DNA from: Branchiostoma floridae
Taxonomy: Eukaryota; Chordata; Leptocardii; Amphioxiformes; Branchiostomatidae
Direction of reading: 5' to 3'
DNA length: 64,000 nt
NCBI RefSeq assembly: GCF_000003815.2
Contig: NC_049983.1
Location: forward strand, 18,553,231-18,617,230
Shown: positions 12,683 to 22,954 of the stretch, piece by piece
Numbering within the stretch: position 1 is the first letter of the stretch
Layout: every line of letters begins with the position of its first letter
The notes under the pieces: generated by a model
The model's database searches: none
Seen by the model: the letters and a program-made list of their open reading frames with translations, nothing else
What the model was told of the DNA's origin: nothing
Position numbers and translations under genes: made by a program

Positions 12683-13640
12683 CTACTGCCAGTACTGGGG
12701 ATGGAAAGAGTCATGCTACTGGTTACCATAGTGACTGTACTCTGGTGTACACTGTTCTCATCTCACACCATTCAAGAAATAGTCTATGTATTACTAAGCT
12801 GCTTCACAGTTTGAACTGCTCCTGCTCAAGGTCAAAGGGCAGTTCACATGTTTGGTTTATGTCTCAAGGTTCTTCAACTTTGACTTTAATATTACCCTTT
12901 GTATTTCATGCACAATCCAAACTGTGAAACAGCTTGATGCTGCAGCCAGTTTTCACACAAATATTGTTTGGGTCCAACATGTTTTGTTATGTTTGATATT
13001 GTAAAATATATTGCACTATTTTTGCATTAATGTGTGGAAGATGTACATATTTGAGTACCACATAATATGAAGAGATCATGGAGTATATATAGTGTATATA
13101 TAGAATGTGTTTGTGTGTGTTGTGTAGGAAATTATCACTCATTCCGTTACAATGGCTCTATGCCAGGTAAATTTTATACAGGATGACATCTGTGAAAATA
13201 TGTTGTTCCTTGAGTGTGCTTCTAGATGTATAAGAGGTATGGTAGCCTTGCAGTGTAGTTGCACAGATTCTAGGTGTCAGTAAGGAGCACAAGACCTATC
13301 CTAACTGTCCATCAACCAATGATATTCAATGGCAACTAGCACGTATTTCAATTTTTATGTTTTTATTTTGTATTTCTATGTTTTCACAGATGTAGCCTGG
13401 AATATTCTATTCACTGCACCATGTATTAGTTTCAGCTAGTACAAAATGTAGTAGTGACCTTGTGGCCATTCCTTAAATTGTTGTGAGCAACCTGTTGCTT
13501 TTATACTATTTGCATACCGTTATGCAAGGTGAAATGGAATATAAGCATTGTAAATACACAGAGAGTACATGGTTGTACCTTTTAGTTGAAGCTACATGAA
13601 GCATTGTTTGATAATTTCAATAAAAGAAGACACAGTATTG
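12683..13640 (+). other. NICN1: NICN1 3' untranslated region
   Basis: This non-coding stretch follows the NICN1 stop codon and reaches the AATAAA at 13619. I see no other gene in it. Confidence 0.6.
13619..13624 (+). terminator. NICN1: Candidate polyadenylation signal for NICN1
   Basis: AATAAA lies 937 bp after the NICN1 stop. It is the most plausible cleavage signal I saw on this strand before the next gene. Confidence 0.55.
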
Positions 13641-14261
13641 TCTTGTGGGGTTGTGGTTATGTTAGAAGTGACCGGAATGAATTATTGCAAATGCCATGTA
13701 ATTTTCCCCTATACACTAATTGTCGTGCAAACAAAAACAGCACGAAAACATGTGATAAAACTTGGCTAACCTGACTTGTGAAGGGTAACAATGTTGGGTT
13801 ATTGTACCCTTCAGTGAATAACTGTACACACCTTTCTGCTTACTGCAAATACAGTCTTTTCTCTGTATGTTTGTTTACCGGTTTGCAGTGTTTCCACAGT
13901 ACACTTGACTGACTTGAGTCTACACCGGTCTACAACAACGTGGCAAGTGTCAAGGTAGTTCCAAAGAGACAAATTCAAGGACCATAATGGATGATATGCT
14001 TCATTTTGAAGAAAAAAACAGGAACAGCAATTATTATTTTGTAATATACACATTTTTTTTAAATCCCATAAACCAACTTTTTCTCAAATGTTTAAAATAT
14101 GAAAAAAATCTGTCTTCGTGGGCTGATTATTGAATGTTGATTTGTCTATAGAGGAGCTACAGCTGCAATGATACTAACATATGATGTTCCATGTCATTTG
14201 CAGCTGCTACAAAATTGGCTGAAGCATGACAGTACTAGCTAAGCCTAATTTCAAAGCAGAG
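13641..14261. other. Spacer, nothing recognised
   Basis: I see no exon, RNA gene or clear repeat between the end of NICN1 and the MITE at 14262. Confidence 0.5.
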
Positions 14262-14407
14262 CCTACGGTAGCATAAGATAGTATCAAAAGCTGACAGAGG
14301 AGTAAAGCCAGCCTTGGAGTGTGTATGCTACCGATGCCCTTCTGATTCCTTTAGGCCAGGCGGCTTTACTCTTGCCAGCTTTCGATACTGTCTTATTGCA
14401 CCGTAGG
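14262..14407. mobile_element. MITE, CCTACGGT family, copy 1
   Basis: The left end CCTACGGTAGCATAAGATAG and the inverted right end (read out as CCTACGGTGCAATAAGACAG) pair over about 45 bp. The inner part includes AGTATC(A/G)AAAGCTG. Related copies are at 20346-20500 and 31976-32064. Confidence 0.8.
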
Positions 14408-14740
14408 ATCTGTTTGGAGATTAAGGTTAGCCCAGGTCTGTGCAAGTAAGGTCTGTGTGGTGACTCCACTGATAGCATAAAGCCCTGGTCACAAATCAGA
14501 ACTGAGTTCAGCAGACTTTGCTAGCTACAAATGGGCAGAACGGACAACAAACGTAGCCTTCTGCTTCAAATATGTAGAACTATTGTGTGATTTCCAGGGA
14601 AACAGATCCGGATTATCGGCTGTTGCCTCTATGCCTTGTTGATATCTTTTCTCTGCGCCTGTATTGGATACTACAATGTCATAGTTCTCGGAACTTGAAT
14701 GCAAAGAGTAGGCAGACAGAATCATTACTTAGTGTGACTG

Positions 14741-14964
14741 TAGCCTGGGTACCATCATCTGCAGTAACCGCTAGCTAACACATTAGCGGCAAGCGTAAAG
14801 GTTGAGCTAGCGGTACTACGGAGGGTGGTACCCTATTCTCCAAGCAGAGGTTAGGCACCGGCGGACGTCAAGAAACATTACAAAATAGAAAGCCTAAGCG
14901 ACTATAAAACGTCAAAAAACAATTGTAGCCTAACCTCTGCTTGGAGAGTATGGTACCCAGGCTA
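14741..14964. mobile_element. Nested inverted repeat, CAAGCAGAGGTT family, copy 1
   Basis: Perfect 15-bp outer arms TAGCCTGGGTACCAT and ATGGTACCCAGGCTA enclose a second inverted pair centred on TCTCCAAGCAGAGGTTAGGC at 14836 and its complement near 14930-14949. The inner core recurs at 41955-42088. One element may be inserted into, or have rearranged, another. Confidence 0.7.
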
Positions 14965-16762
14965 GTGACTATGAGCGCGCCCCTTGAAATACCCTTTATC
15001 TTTCGATGCTTGGAAGTGGTTCAATTAAAGAACTTGTGACATTTCGCCACAGCGGCGACGCCCATTTTTGGATATTCAACGCTAGTCATAAACGTAGTCA
15101 TCATCATCATGAACATAATACCGAAGTCCTATCGTTACCCACTCCTAAAAATCATCAGTTAGGGGCCTGGTCACATTTGTTGCACTACGATTAAAAACTC
15201 CGTTATTGGGATAGAAATACAACAATGTTGAACTCACAACTGCTGGCAAAGTCATACTGTACAAGCTGAATCAGCATGAAATGGACGGAAAGGTTTGCCA
15301 AAATATTTGCCAGGAGGTGGAAGATAAGACGAACACTCTCCGGTAACGGCGAGATAAAGGAGTCAGCCGCTGTATGATTTTGGTGTAGACTTTTCGAGCA
15401 GGCTGTGCATGTGACAGAACCAAACATTGACAGGTATCCAAGACATCCCTCACCCTTTCGTAACAAGGCACGACACATATACCACTACCGGGGACGGTGC
15501 AGACGTCGGTTTCCTGTACATGGGCAGGTGTTCTAATAAAACTGATCTCACACTGTAACGTTAAGGGTTGAAGTGTCCAGTTTTTACATTATGTATTTTA
15601 CACTTCTTCATACCGCTTCCTTCCCATTATTTATCGGCAGAAATACTGACACAGGGAAAAGTTACGTCGTTTCGGTTGACACAGTGAATCGGCCTCAGCT
15701 GCAGCTTTAGGGTCTGTACTCTGAAGGGTGTTTTTTTTTCTTCTGATGGCATCTATTAGTTCACATTGTGCTCGGTTTCTTATCCACTACGGAGACGGGC
15801 CACACACGTTTTGAACAAGTATACCTCAAAGAAAAAGCAACACATTTTGATAAAACAAAGCCACCCTTAAAAGCCGACTGCCAAATTAGGCTTAAAATAC
15901 AGACAATCTAAGTGACCCTCTCAACAATTCCTGAACTAGCCCCGCTGGGCGTTGCTGTGTTGGACAAGTTAAGCCGAGACACTGTTGTTGAAGTAAATAT
16001 CAAACCAGGCGTGGACAAACAGATATTTGACGGGAAAAGGCCAGTCCTTTGTCGTACCTGTACTAGTTCTATACATACGGCACAATGGTGCTCTCGTCGA
16101 AAGGTTGTTTTCCACTTCCTCTGTCGTTATGAATAGGTATTATCCCTGGAAAGTGATACTCGGCTTTTAAAAAAGTGCTACTCGGCTTTTAAACTCGGAG
16201 AAGTGGGGGTATTTCTGGTTCTACTTTGTTTCGGTCTTTTGTTCCATCTCTTAACAGAGAATCGAAAAAAAAGGCTTGACAACCGTTTACACAATGTATT
16301 CTTTCAGTCATTCAACTTCCAATAAAGAAGCCCTCTTTTATAATTCAGAATGCCTGTATTTACAATTTTTTTTCATGAAACAACTATGTGTGTTTCCAAT
16401 AATGAGACATTTTTGGAAGGTGGCTTAATAGCTATAACGATTCTTTGGTAGACTTTGGTTCAAATGTACACATGTAAACAGGTATTAATTTGTGGTACGT
16501 TTATGAAATTAGCTAGACATAGCGGTAGTTCAAACATCAGCTCAGTTTTGTTCAGGAGTTTCTACGACGCGGATTCAGCTTTGACATCAACAGGTCATGT
16601 CCAAAAAAACGAAATGTGCTCAGGGAAATATTAAATACAAAGCACAATGCGGATAAATATGTACCTTAGTAAATCATTCAAAAGTAATTTTTTTTTTGTT
16701 ACGTGCTCTTAGTGACAACGGCAGATTACTTTATCACGAGAACACAGTTATAAATACATCTC
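14965..16762. other. Spacer, no gene recognised
   Basis: No convincing exon is visible. The part nearest 16762 is probably 3' UTR of the - strand coiled-coil gene, but I saw no clear AATAAA complement here. Confidence 0.5.
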
Positions 16763-17872
16763 TCACAAGATGGTACAAACTGTCGATTGTTCGTTGTTTG
16801 TTACAGAAGACTCTGCCTCAGTCTGTGTCTTGTTAGCTTTGATATTCCGCCGTGCCTCCTCCACCTTGACCCTGTCCATGTGTTCTTCTAACTGAGTCAC
16901 CAGCGCTGTAACGTCTCCAAGTTCCGCCTGTAACTGACTCAGCCTCTTGTCTTTCGCCTCGTGGTCCTTGGTCGCTCTCTTCAACCTCACGTCCAGGTCG
17001 TTGATTTTCTGCTCGTCCTTTTCTTTCTCCTCTAACATGTCCGCGATGGTTTGCCTCAGACACTCCTCCGTGCTCTTCCCCTCGCTGTACTGCCTGACCA
17101 GAAAGTCCCTCTCCAACCGTAGGGAAGCAGCTGCCTTCGCCTTCTCCTTGATATCGCCGCTTCCTTGGGACGCCAAGTCGTCGTCTTGCTGCTTCCTCAG
17201 CAGTTTCTGCAGCTCTTTGATCCTTCTGGCTTGCTCTTCAACTCTCTCCTTCTCCTCGTCCAACTGGAGTTCCAGGATTCCGACTTTCTCCTCGTAGTCT
17301 CCTCTCATGGCCTTCAGCTTCTCTTTCAAACTATCGTTCTCTGACTGCAGATCCGTGTCGTTCTTGGGCGTAGTAGGATCTTGTGTTGTGTCTGATTCTG
17401 AAGGTTTCGTGTCGTCGCAGTTAGCAGTGCTCGAATCCTGTACAGACTCAGCATCAGCGGGCTGAGAGTCGAGCTGAGGAGCCGGTTGTGCTTGCACTGG
17501 TGCGTCCTCGACGACGAGAACTGGACCCTTCTCGGCAACTTGAGCCTTGGGCTCTTCTGTGGTGGAACTCGGCGACGGCTGTGGATCCAGTCCGATCCCG
17601 GAGTCCCTCAGACTAACCTCCGGCTCCATTTCGTCTTCAACCAGCTCATCCAGTATAGCCGCCGAGTCCGCTTCGTCCACCCCTTTACTCCCGGCACCTG
17701 CCGTGTCGGGCACGTCTCCGGCCGCTGCAGGCGGGCCCGACACGCCATCGTCAGGGGACGCCTTGTTGACTATTGCCGTCTCGGGCACTTTAGAGTCTTC
17801 CACCGCAGGCGTGGACGCACTTTCACCCGTCTCCTGCTCGAATCCACCCGCATAGGTGCCCGAATCATCCAT
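16763..17872 (-). CDS. Acidic coiled-coil protein with C-terminal CaaX box, intronless
   Basis: One uninterrupted frame encodes 369 residues. The start ATG at 17872 has a good context (A at -3, G at +4). Residues 1-170 are acidic and rich in Ser, Pro, Thr and Ala, so probably disordered. Residues about 172-232 and 249-345 are heptad-rich and highly charged, as in long coiled coils. The chain ends CTIL, a CaaX motif with Cys366; a terminal Leu usually favours geranylgeranylation. That suggests a membrane-anchored coiled-coil protein. I do not recognise the family. Paralemmins share the plan of coiled coil plus CaaX, but not sequence I can align by eye. The Ala- and Asp-rich, low-complexity N-terminus weakens any homology guess. 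Confidence 0.8.
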   Translation of the reverse strand: MDDSGTYAGGFEQETGESASTPAVEDSKVPETAIVNKASPDDGVSGPPAAAGDVPDTAGAGSKGVDEADSAAILDELVEDEMEPEVSLRDSGIGLDPQPSPSSTTEEPKAQVAEKGPVLVVEDAPVQAQPAPQLDSQPADAESVQDSSTANCDDTKPSESDTTQDPTTPKNDTDLQSENDSLKEKLKAMRGDYEEKVGILELQLDEEKERVEEQARRIKELQKLLRKQQDDDLASQGSGDIKEKAKAAASLRLERDFLVRQYSEGKSTEECLRQTIADMLEEKEKDEQKINDLDVRLKRATKDHEAKDKRLSQLQAELGDVTALVTQLEEHMDRVKVEEARRNIKANKTQTEAESSVTNNEQSTVCTIL

Positions 17873-18485
17873 CCTGTCGTGCTGTTAACAACTTGCAATG
17901 TAAAGGAATGTTCAGAAGAGGGCGACGATCCTGAGAAAACAAAGGTGAAAAGTTTTGGATACTGAACAAGTGCGTAGTCTCCCAGGGTAGCCTTTAATAG
18001 CCGGGTGTACTTTGACCTTAAAACAACCTACTAAGATGTCAGTGGAAGGAACCTTTAATTTCTAAGGAAGGGGTTGACTCAATCTAAACGCGGAGACATT
18101 GCTTAGTCACATTCGTTTTTACCCTAAAATTTCGCTGGGTTTCTCTATAGACAGACTGTAAGTGGTAAAACAAAAACATAGTATAATCTTTTTTAATCAT
18201 AGACACTACAGATCACATGATAATCTATACGTCTTGTACTGTTCCACCCCTTTCATCTTTGCCAAAGTGGTTCGCGCAGGTGCTTGGTAACCCAAGACGA
18301 CCAGTGTTGATTACCGTTCCTTGGAAACTGTATGTACTTTCGCGGCGCCCCCAGGTACATGTATGCATGGGTATGCACAATAGGCCAACAAAGGGCAATG
18401 GGCAATGGGTCAGCTGTGGCTTAGATGAAGCATAAGCTCTAGCTTCGTTGGTGATGGAGCGATGGTTGGAGAGAAGTCAAGATAA

Positions 18486-19402
18486 ACTAGAGTTCCACGA
18501 CCCCATACCTTCGCCAAATATTCCTACCTTTCTTTACAACTGCTGCTTTAATTGTTTATCATTGATTATGCAAATAAGGTTCTTATTTACATAAATTGTA
18601 TCAGTTGATCATCTCCTCTACCAGACACCAGACGTACACAATCTATGTTAAGAAAGAAGGCTTTTATCGCATTTTCTGATAATTTATGCAAATGAGACCC
18701 TCATTTGCATAATTAATGTTCAACGATGTTCACCCGTACATAACTTCCAAATGCTACAAGTAAGAAGTTACTGTCATTTACGACAATAAAATTGTAGCAT
18801 TTTCTCATTAATTATGCAAATTAGGTATTTATTTTGCATAATATATATCAATCAATATTCTTCTCCTTCTCAGTTACAGGTGTCACATGTTGCAATGGTC
18901 CCATACTGGAACTGAGCATGTTCATAAAATTTCATAATTAATCATGCAAATTAGATAAATATTTGCATAATTAATATGTCATTATATGAAGCATCACTTA
19001 AGCTATCCACATACCAAAAATCATAACAATTCGTTAACCCCTTCTTGAGTTATTCCCGTTTAAAGTCTGACACTAAACCCGCCATGCAGTTCCAAAACAA
19101 GCCACCAGGGGGCCCAAACCTACACCACTTACTCTCGGCATCAAGAGCTGTCTACCACTCAAAAATCATAGCCGCAGCATGTTTAGAACTCGAGATTTCA
19201 AACCAGGAAGTTCCGCTGCAGTACCGTAACAGGCTTCTATGGGGCCCAAAATCTAATCGTTTCCAGGTCTCATCAAGACCTACCCACATACCAAATATCA
19301 ATACAATCCATCCAGGCGTTCTTGAGTTATCCTGGTCTTCTACATACATACAAACAAACAAACAAACGCTACCCAAAATATAACCTTCTCGGCGAAGGTA
19401 AC
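18486..19402. repeat. Interspersed repeat, family A, copy 2
   Basis: The copy begins ACTAGAGTTCCACGACCCC and ends in CTTCTCGGCGAAGGTAAC. The motif ACCTTCGCC near the left is the inverted counterpart of that end. Internal order matches 2618-3710, including paired ATGCAAAT octamers, CAGGGGGCCCAAACC, CATACCAAATATCA and TTGAGTTATCCTG. Confidence 0.7.
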
Positions 19403-20205
19403 AAGATCAAAGACTGAATTACAGTTTGCTCTTGCGTCCTCAACAATAGCAGCACACCTGACGCCGGCTAGCCTTCACCAGGCCGGGCAGGCCCCTCTGT
19501 GCTCCTTGCAAACAAAACATACAAAGGTGCGCCCCGGCGGACAAAAGTTTTTCCGATCTGTCCAACTTCAATGACTGAACCAAACCATAGGAAATACTAA
19601 AATCCTATCCTTACTTTCTTAATAGCCTGATAATTCCCCATTCAAAATGTTTAACCCAGATCCCTGTTTTGCCCAGTTTTACTGAAATGTTTTGCCCAGT
19701 TTTTCATCTTTCGTAGGCCAAAACTGCACAAATACACACGTACACAAGCATGAAGAGATTGAAGACATTTTACTACAGAACATTCCAATGCGCGAAACTT
19801 GGCCTCAGAGCCTGACAGATACGTGCGTGACTTTTTGCGCTATTATTGCTGGATACACATGCATCTACAGGCGAATTCGACAAGGAATCGAAAGAGGTCT
19901 ACTCTACTCAACTTGATGAAAAAAAACTTGCACACACACTTACACCGTGACACACAAAAGCATGAAAACCTATCATTAATGCAAAGACAGAAACAAACCG
20001 TAAGAAACGAACAAGTTGATAAACGGAACAATTATGAACGAAATCCAACTTTCTTGGATGATGGCTTCTGACTGTCAGTTCCGGGTAATGCACCGATCGC
20101 CCTCTTCCCTTAGTCTCTACCAGGCAGACTCCGGATCGCTGGAAAAATCGTAGAAATGGAACAAGTAGAGGAGTAAGCCAGCCAGAGAAATATAGCCGGC
20201 TAGGG
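19403..20205. other. Spacer before assembly gap
   Basis: No gene is recognised. Inverted fragments close to the gap (TAGTCTCTACCAGGCAGACT at the left, CTGGTAGAG to its right) suggest the gap lies inside a palindromic repeat. Confidence 0.5.
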
Positions 20206-20305
20206 NNNNNNNNNNNNNNNNNNNNNNNNNNNNNNNNNNNNNNNNNNNNNNNNNNNNNNNNNNNNNNNNNNNNNNNNNNNNNNNNNNNNNNNNNNNNNNN
20301 NNNNN
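20206..20305. other. Assembly gap (100 N)
   Basis: A run of exactly 100 N, the conventional placeholder for a gap of unknown size. Confidence 0.99.
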
Positions 20306-20345
20306 CTGGCTGGTAGAGTCTTCCCTAGTCTCCAACTCCGGCAGA

Positions 20346-20500
20346 CCCTACGTTGCCTAAAGATACTGAGTAGTATCAAAGCTGGCAAAGGAGTACAGCC
20401 GGCTCCGGTGCCCGTTTGACTCCCTGGCCGGGGCGGCTATCTCTCCTTGGCCGGCTTAACTCCTTTGCCAGCTTTGATACTATCTTTAGGCACCGTAGGG
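20346..20500. mobile_element. MITE, CCTACGGT family, copy 2
   Basis: The left end CCCTACGTTGCCTAAAGATA and the right end TATCTTTAGGCACCGTAGGG are inverted. AGTATCAAAGCTGGCAAAGG lies inside on both arms. It is the same family as 14262-14407. Confidence 0.8.
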
Positions 20501-20749
20501 CGACTAGGGTCTGCTTGGAGACTACCTCTTCCCAGGAATCCCACAGATCCCAAGGATTTCAAAGTTACGGTTACCCTAAAAATACAAGCTTGGATGTAAG
20601 ACGGACGGTCGAAATAGATAAATAAAAGCCTTGGTGTAACGTTATGGTATCTTCATAGACCAATAAGTTATTGATGTCAATAAACTTGACTTATTAAGAG
20701 TAACCCTTCCTTTTTTTTAAATCTTTGGACAACACGAATTTCAAAGCGC

Positions 20750-21074
20750 CTTCTCTGATTGGCTGATAGTTGACTAGTGGCGACGCCCCCAGTTGTAGAT
20801 AAGCAGATAAAGCAGGTCACGAACCCTGAGGTCGAACCTAGCGGTGTGCTGGGGCGCAGGTTCAAATCTGCGTAGCAGAATGGAGAAACCAGAACCTGTG
20901 AAAAGCTATGATTTAATAATTCATAGCCGGAATGAGGACACACGCGTTCACAGATGATTTTAACGACGTCATAGCCCAAATGTGTTCTGCACACGGCACC
21001 GAACAACCGCAGTCGAGCCGTGCGCAAAACACGTGTAAGTGGTGGTACGCACTTTCTGAGTTCCCGACGAACAG
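20750..21074 (+). promoter_or_regulatory. CNBP: Candidate CNBP promoter and 5' UTR exon
   Basis: A CCAAT box in reverse orientation (CTGATTGGCTG near 20755), a palindromic E-box CACGTG at 21030-21035 and locally higher CpG precede an exon-like stretch. That stretch ends CCGACGAACAG followed by GTAAGATT, a strong donor at 21075. CNBP's coding exon at 22955 has an acceptor (CCCTCAG) two bases before its ATG, so an upstream non-coding exon is expected. This is the best candidate, by inference only. Confidence 0.4.
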
Positions 21075-21968
21075 GTAAGATTTTCCCACATTTCTACCTT
21101 CAATCCGCCAGTGTCACTCGTCTAAAATGTTCCACAGGATGTCAAGATCACTTTGTACATTTTGTATCGCTCCTTTTTGCTCTAGTTTCTGGTTTAATCC
21201 GAATTTTCTGTCAGGATGTCAAAGGTCGCTGACCGGAACTGACGACTTTCTGCTCGAAGTATCGCCACCAAGTTCACCTCAGTTTTCCCTACTTATCTCA
21301 GTATATTTCAAATGTTGACGAATTCCCGTTGTATGCTGACTAACTAAGGACACAGGGGACGAATTTAGCGTAGGTATTTTGGCTCTGCGTTTCGTAGATT
21401 AGAAGTGAAAGACGGTTGCCATATGGCGGGAACCTCTGCTCAACCATCGCCCCTCCCACCACAAGGCACAGTCCATACGTGAGCACACCCACGCCCTGCA
21501 TGGACGGGCTTCGATTTTCTGAGGGGAAAAAAAAATCATCGACCAGAGTATAAACATGGCACCACTGGGCACAGATACAAGCACCCGTGGATGAAGTCAT
21601 GACGGCACTAAAAATATGTTCTGGAAGGAGGGAGGGAGAGAAATTTTATATTTATGTTACTAAAGCCGAACCAAACCTTGATGTCGTTCGAGAAAAGGCC
21701 CATCGACCACATATCTATTGAAATTTGAAGGAATAAATTCTCCATCAAAACCCCCAAAGTATAACCCTGCTGTTGAAAATTAATAGATTCAAAGGAACGA
21801 AACTAGGTACTTGTAATTCTGAAAGTGGTTGTCCTGGATGGTTTAAATTATAGGTCAAGGACTTTATCCTTGGTTAGGCTAGATACCAGTTGATTTTCTT
21901 TCTGTTGCTATCCTGGAAATTATACTCATTGGCTCCCAGTATCATTTAGGCCATGTTGATTTCATTAC

Positions 21969-22215
21969 AGTAGAAGCCAGTTATTTGCATGTCAGATAAC
22001 CGCACGCTTCGGTCAATTGCACGGAATCCCCAAATTCCAAACCAGCTCCCATTCACTCCATTGTTAGTGACTTCACTTATCTGCATGACGAACAGTCATC
22101 AAATGACCAATGCCGGACATTTGCCAAAAAATTTGTGAAACGTCCATGTCAAATTGACTGAAAATGTGTGCTAAAATCAGTACAAGTGGTACAATTAGGC
22201 AGATAACTGACTGTG
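21969..22215. mobile_element. Possible pogo/Tigger-like MITE
   Basis: The left end ACAGTAGAAGCCAGTTATTT, followed by repeated GATAACCGCA and CGGTCAATTG patterns, resembles Tigger-type termini. The right side (CAGATAACTGACTG) is a partial inverted match. It is low-confidence and lies in the presumed first intron of CNBP. Confidence 0.35.
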
Positions 22216-22954
22216 TAAAGCGCAATACCGACAACATGTATAAAAATGTTATAAGTAGCAGAAGAAAGCGATATATTATGGGAAGTAATGCGCCAATAAT
22301 GTGTGTTCTCTATCTGACCATTGTCTGATTACTACAATTGCATTTAAGGTCGCGGGGGAAGTAAACAAATTCGCAGAGGGTTATTTTAAGTTCTTGGCAG
22401 CCAGTCTGAAACCACACAGAGACCCTGATCCCACAGATGGACATATCAGTCGCTTTGCAAAAATAGATATCGGAAATGTACTACAACTAGATGTAAGTGT
22501 AAATGTCATAGACCATTAAAAGGTCAAAGAAGATGTGAAAAAAACAAAAATGAAGAATCTGTTGTTTGGTATACTATATTCTGTGTGTTCAGTCATTTGT
22601 TCAACCTTCCTGACCACTTTGATTTCATAATGAGGGCAATTTATTTTTCCCAGAGGATGTCATCCACATGATCAAATCAACATGGCCTTATTGAATAAAG
22701 TATTGAAGTATTGCTTGAAAATACCTTCCTAATACTAGTAATAGTAAAGTAGTAGTGCTACTAACATTCTGTCCAACCACAGAATTATAAGCTTCAATTT
22801 CTGTCAATAGAAAATGTGGCTTGTTATAATTCACTCATTCATAATCTGGAGTATGTCTCTGCTTTGATGAGTATAACTAGTATCCTTAGGATTGTGGTAT
22901 ATTTACCTCTCTAATGGTGCTATTTCATCCACTCCAGTGCTGACTGCCCTCAGA

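Noticed and set aside
17486-17965. 159-residue frame on the + strand
   Set aside because: Antisense shadow of the coiled-coil gene; composition follows the opposite strand and no splice or homology evidence supports it.
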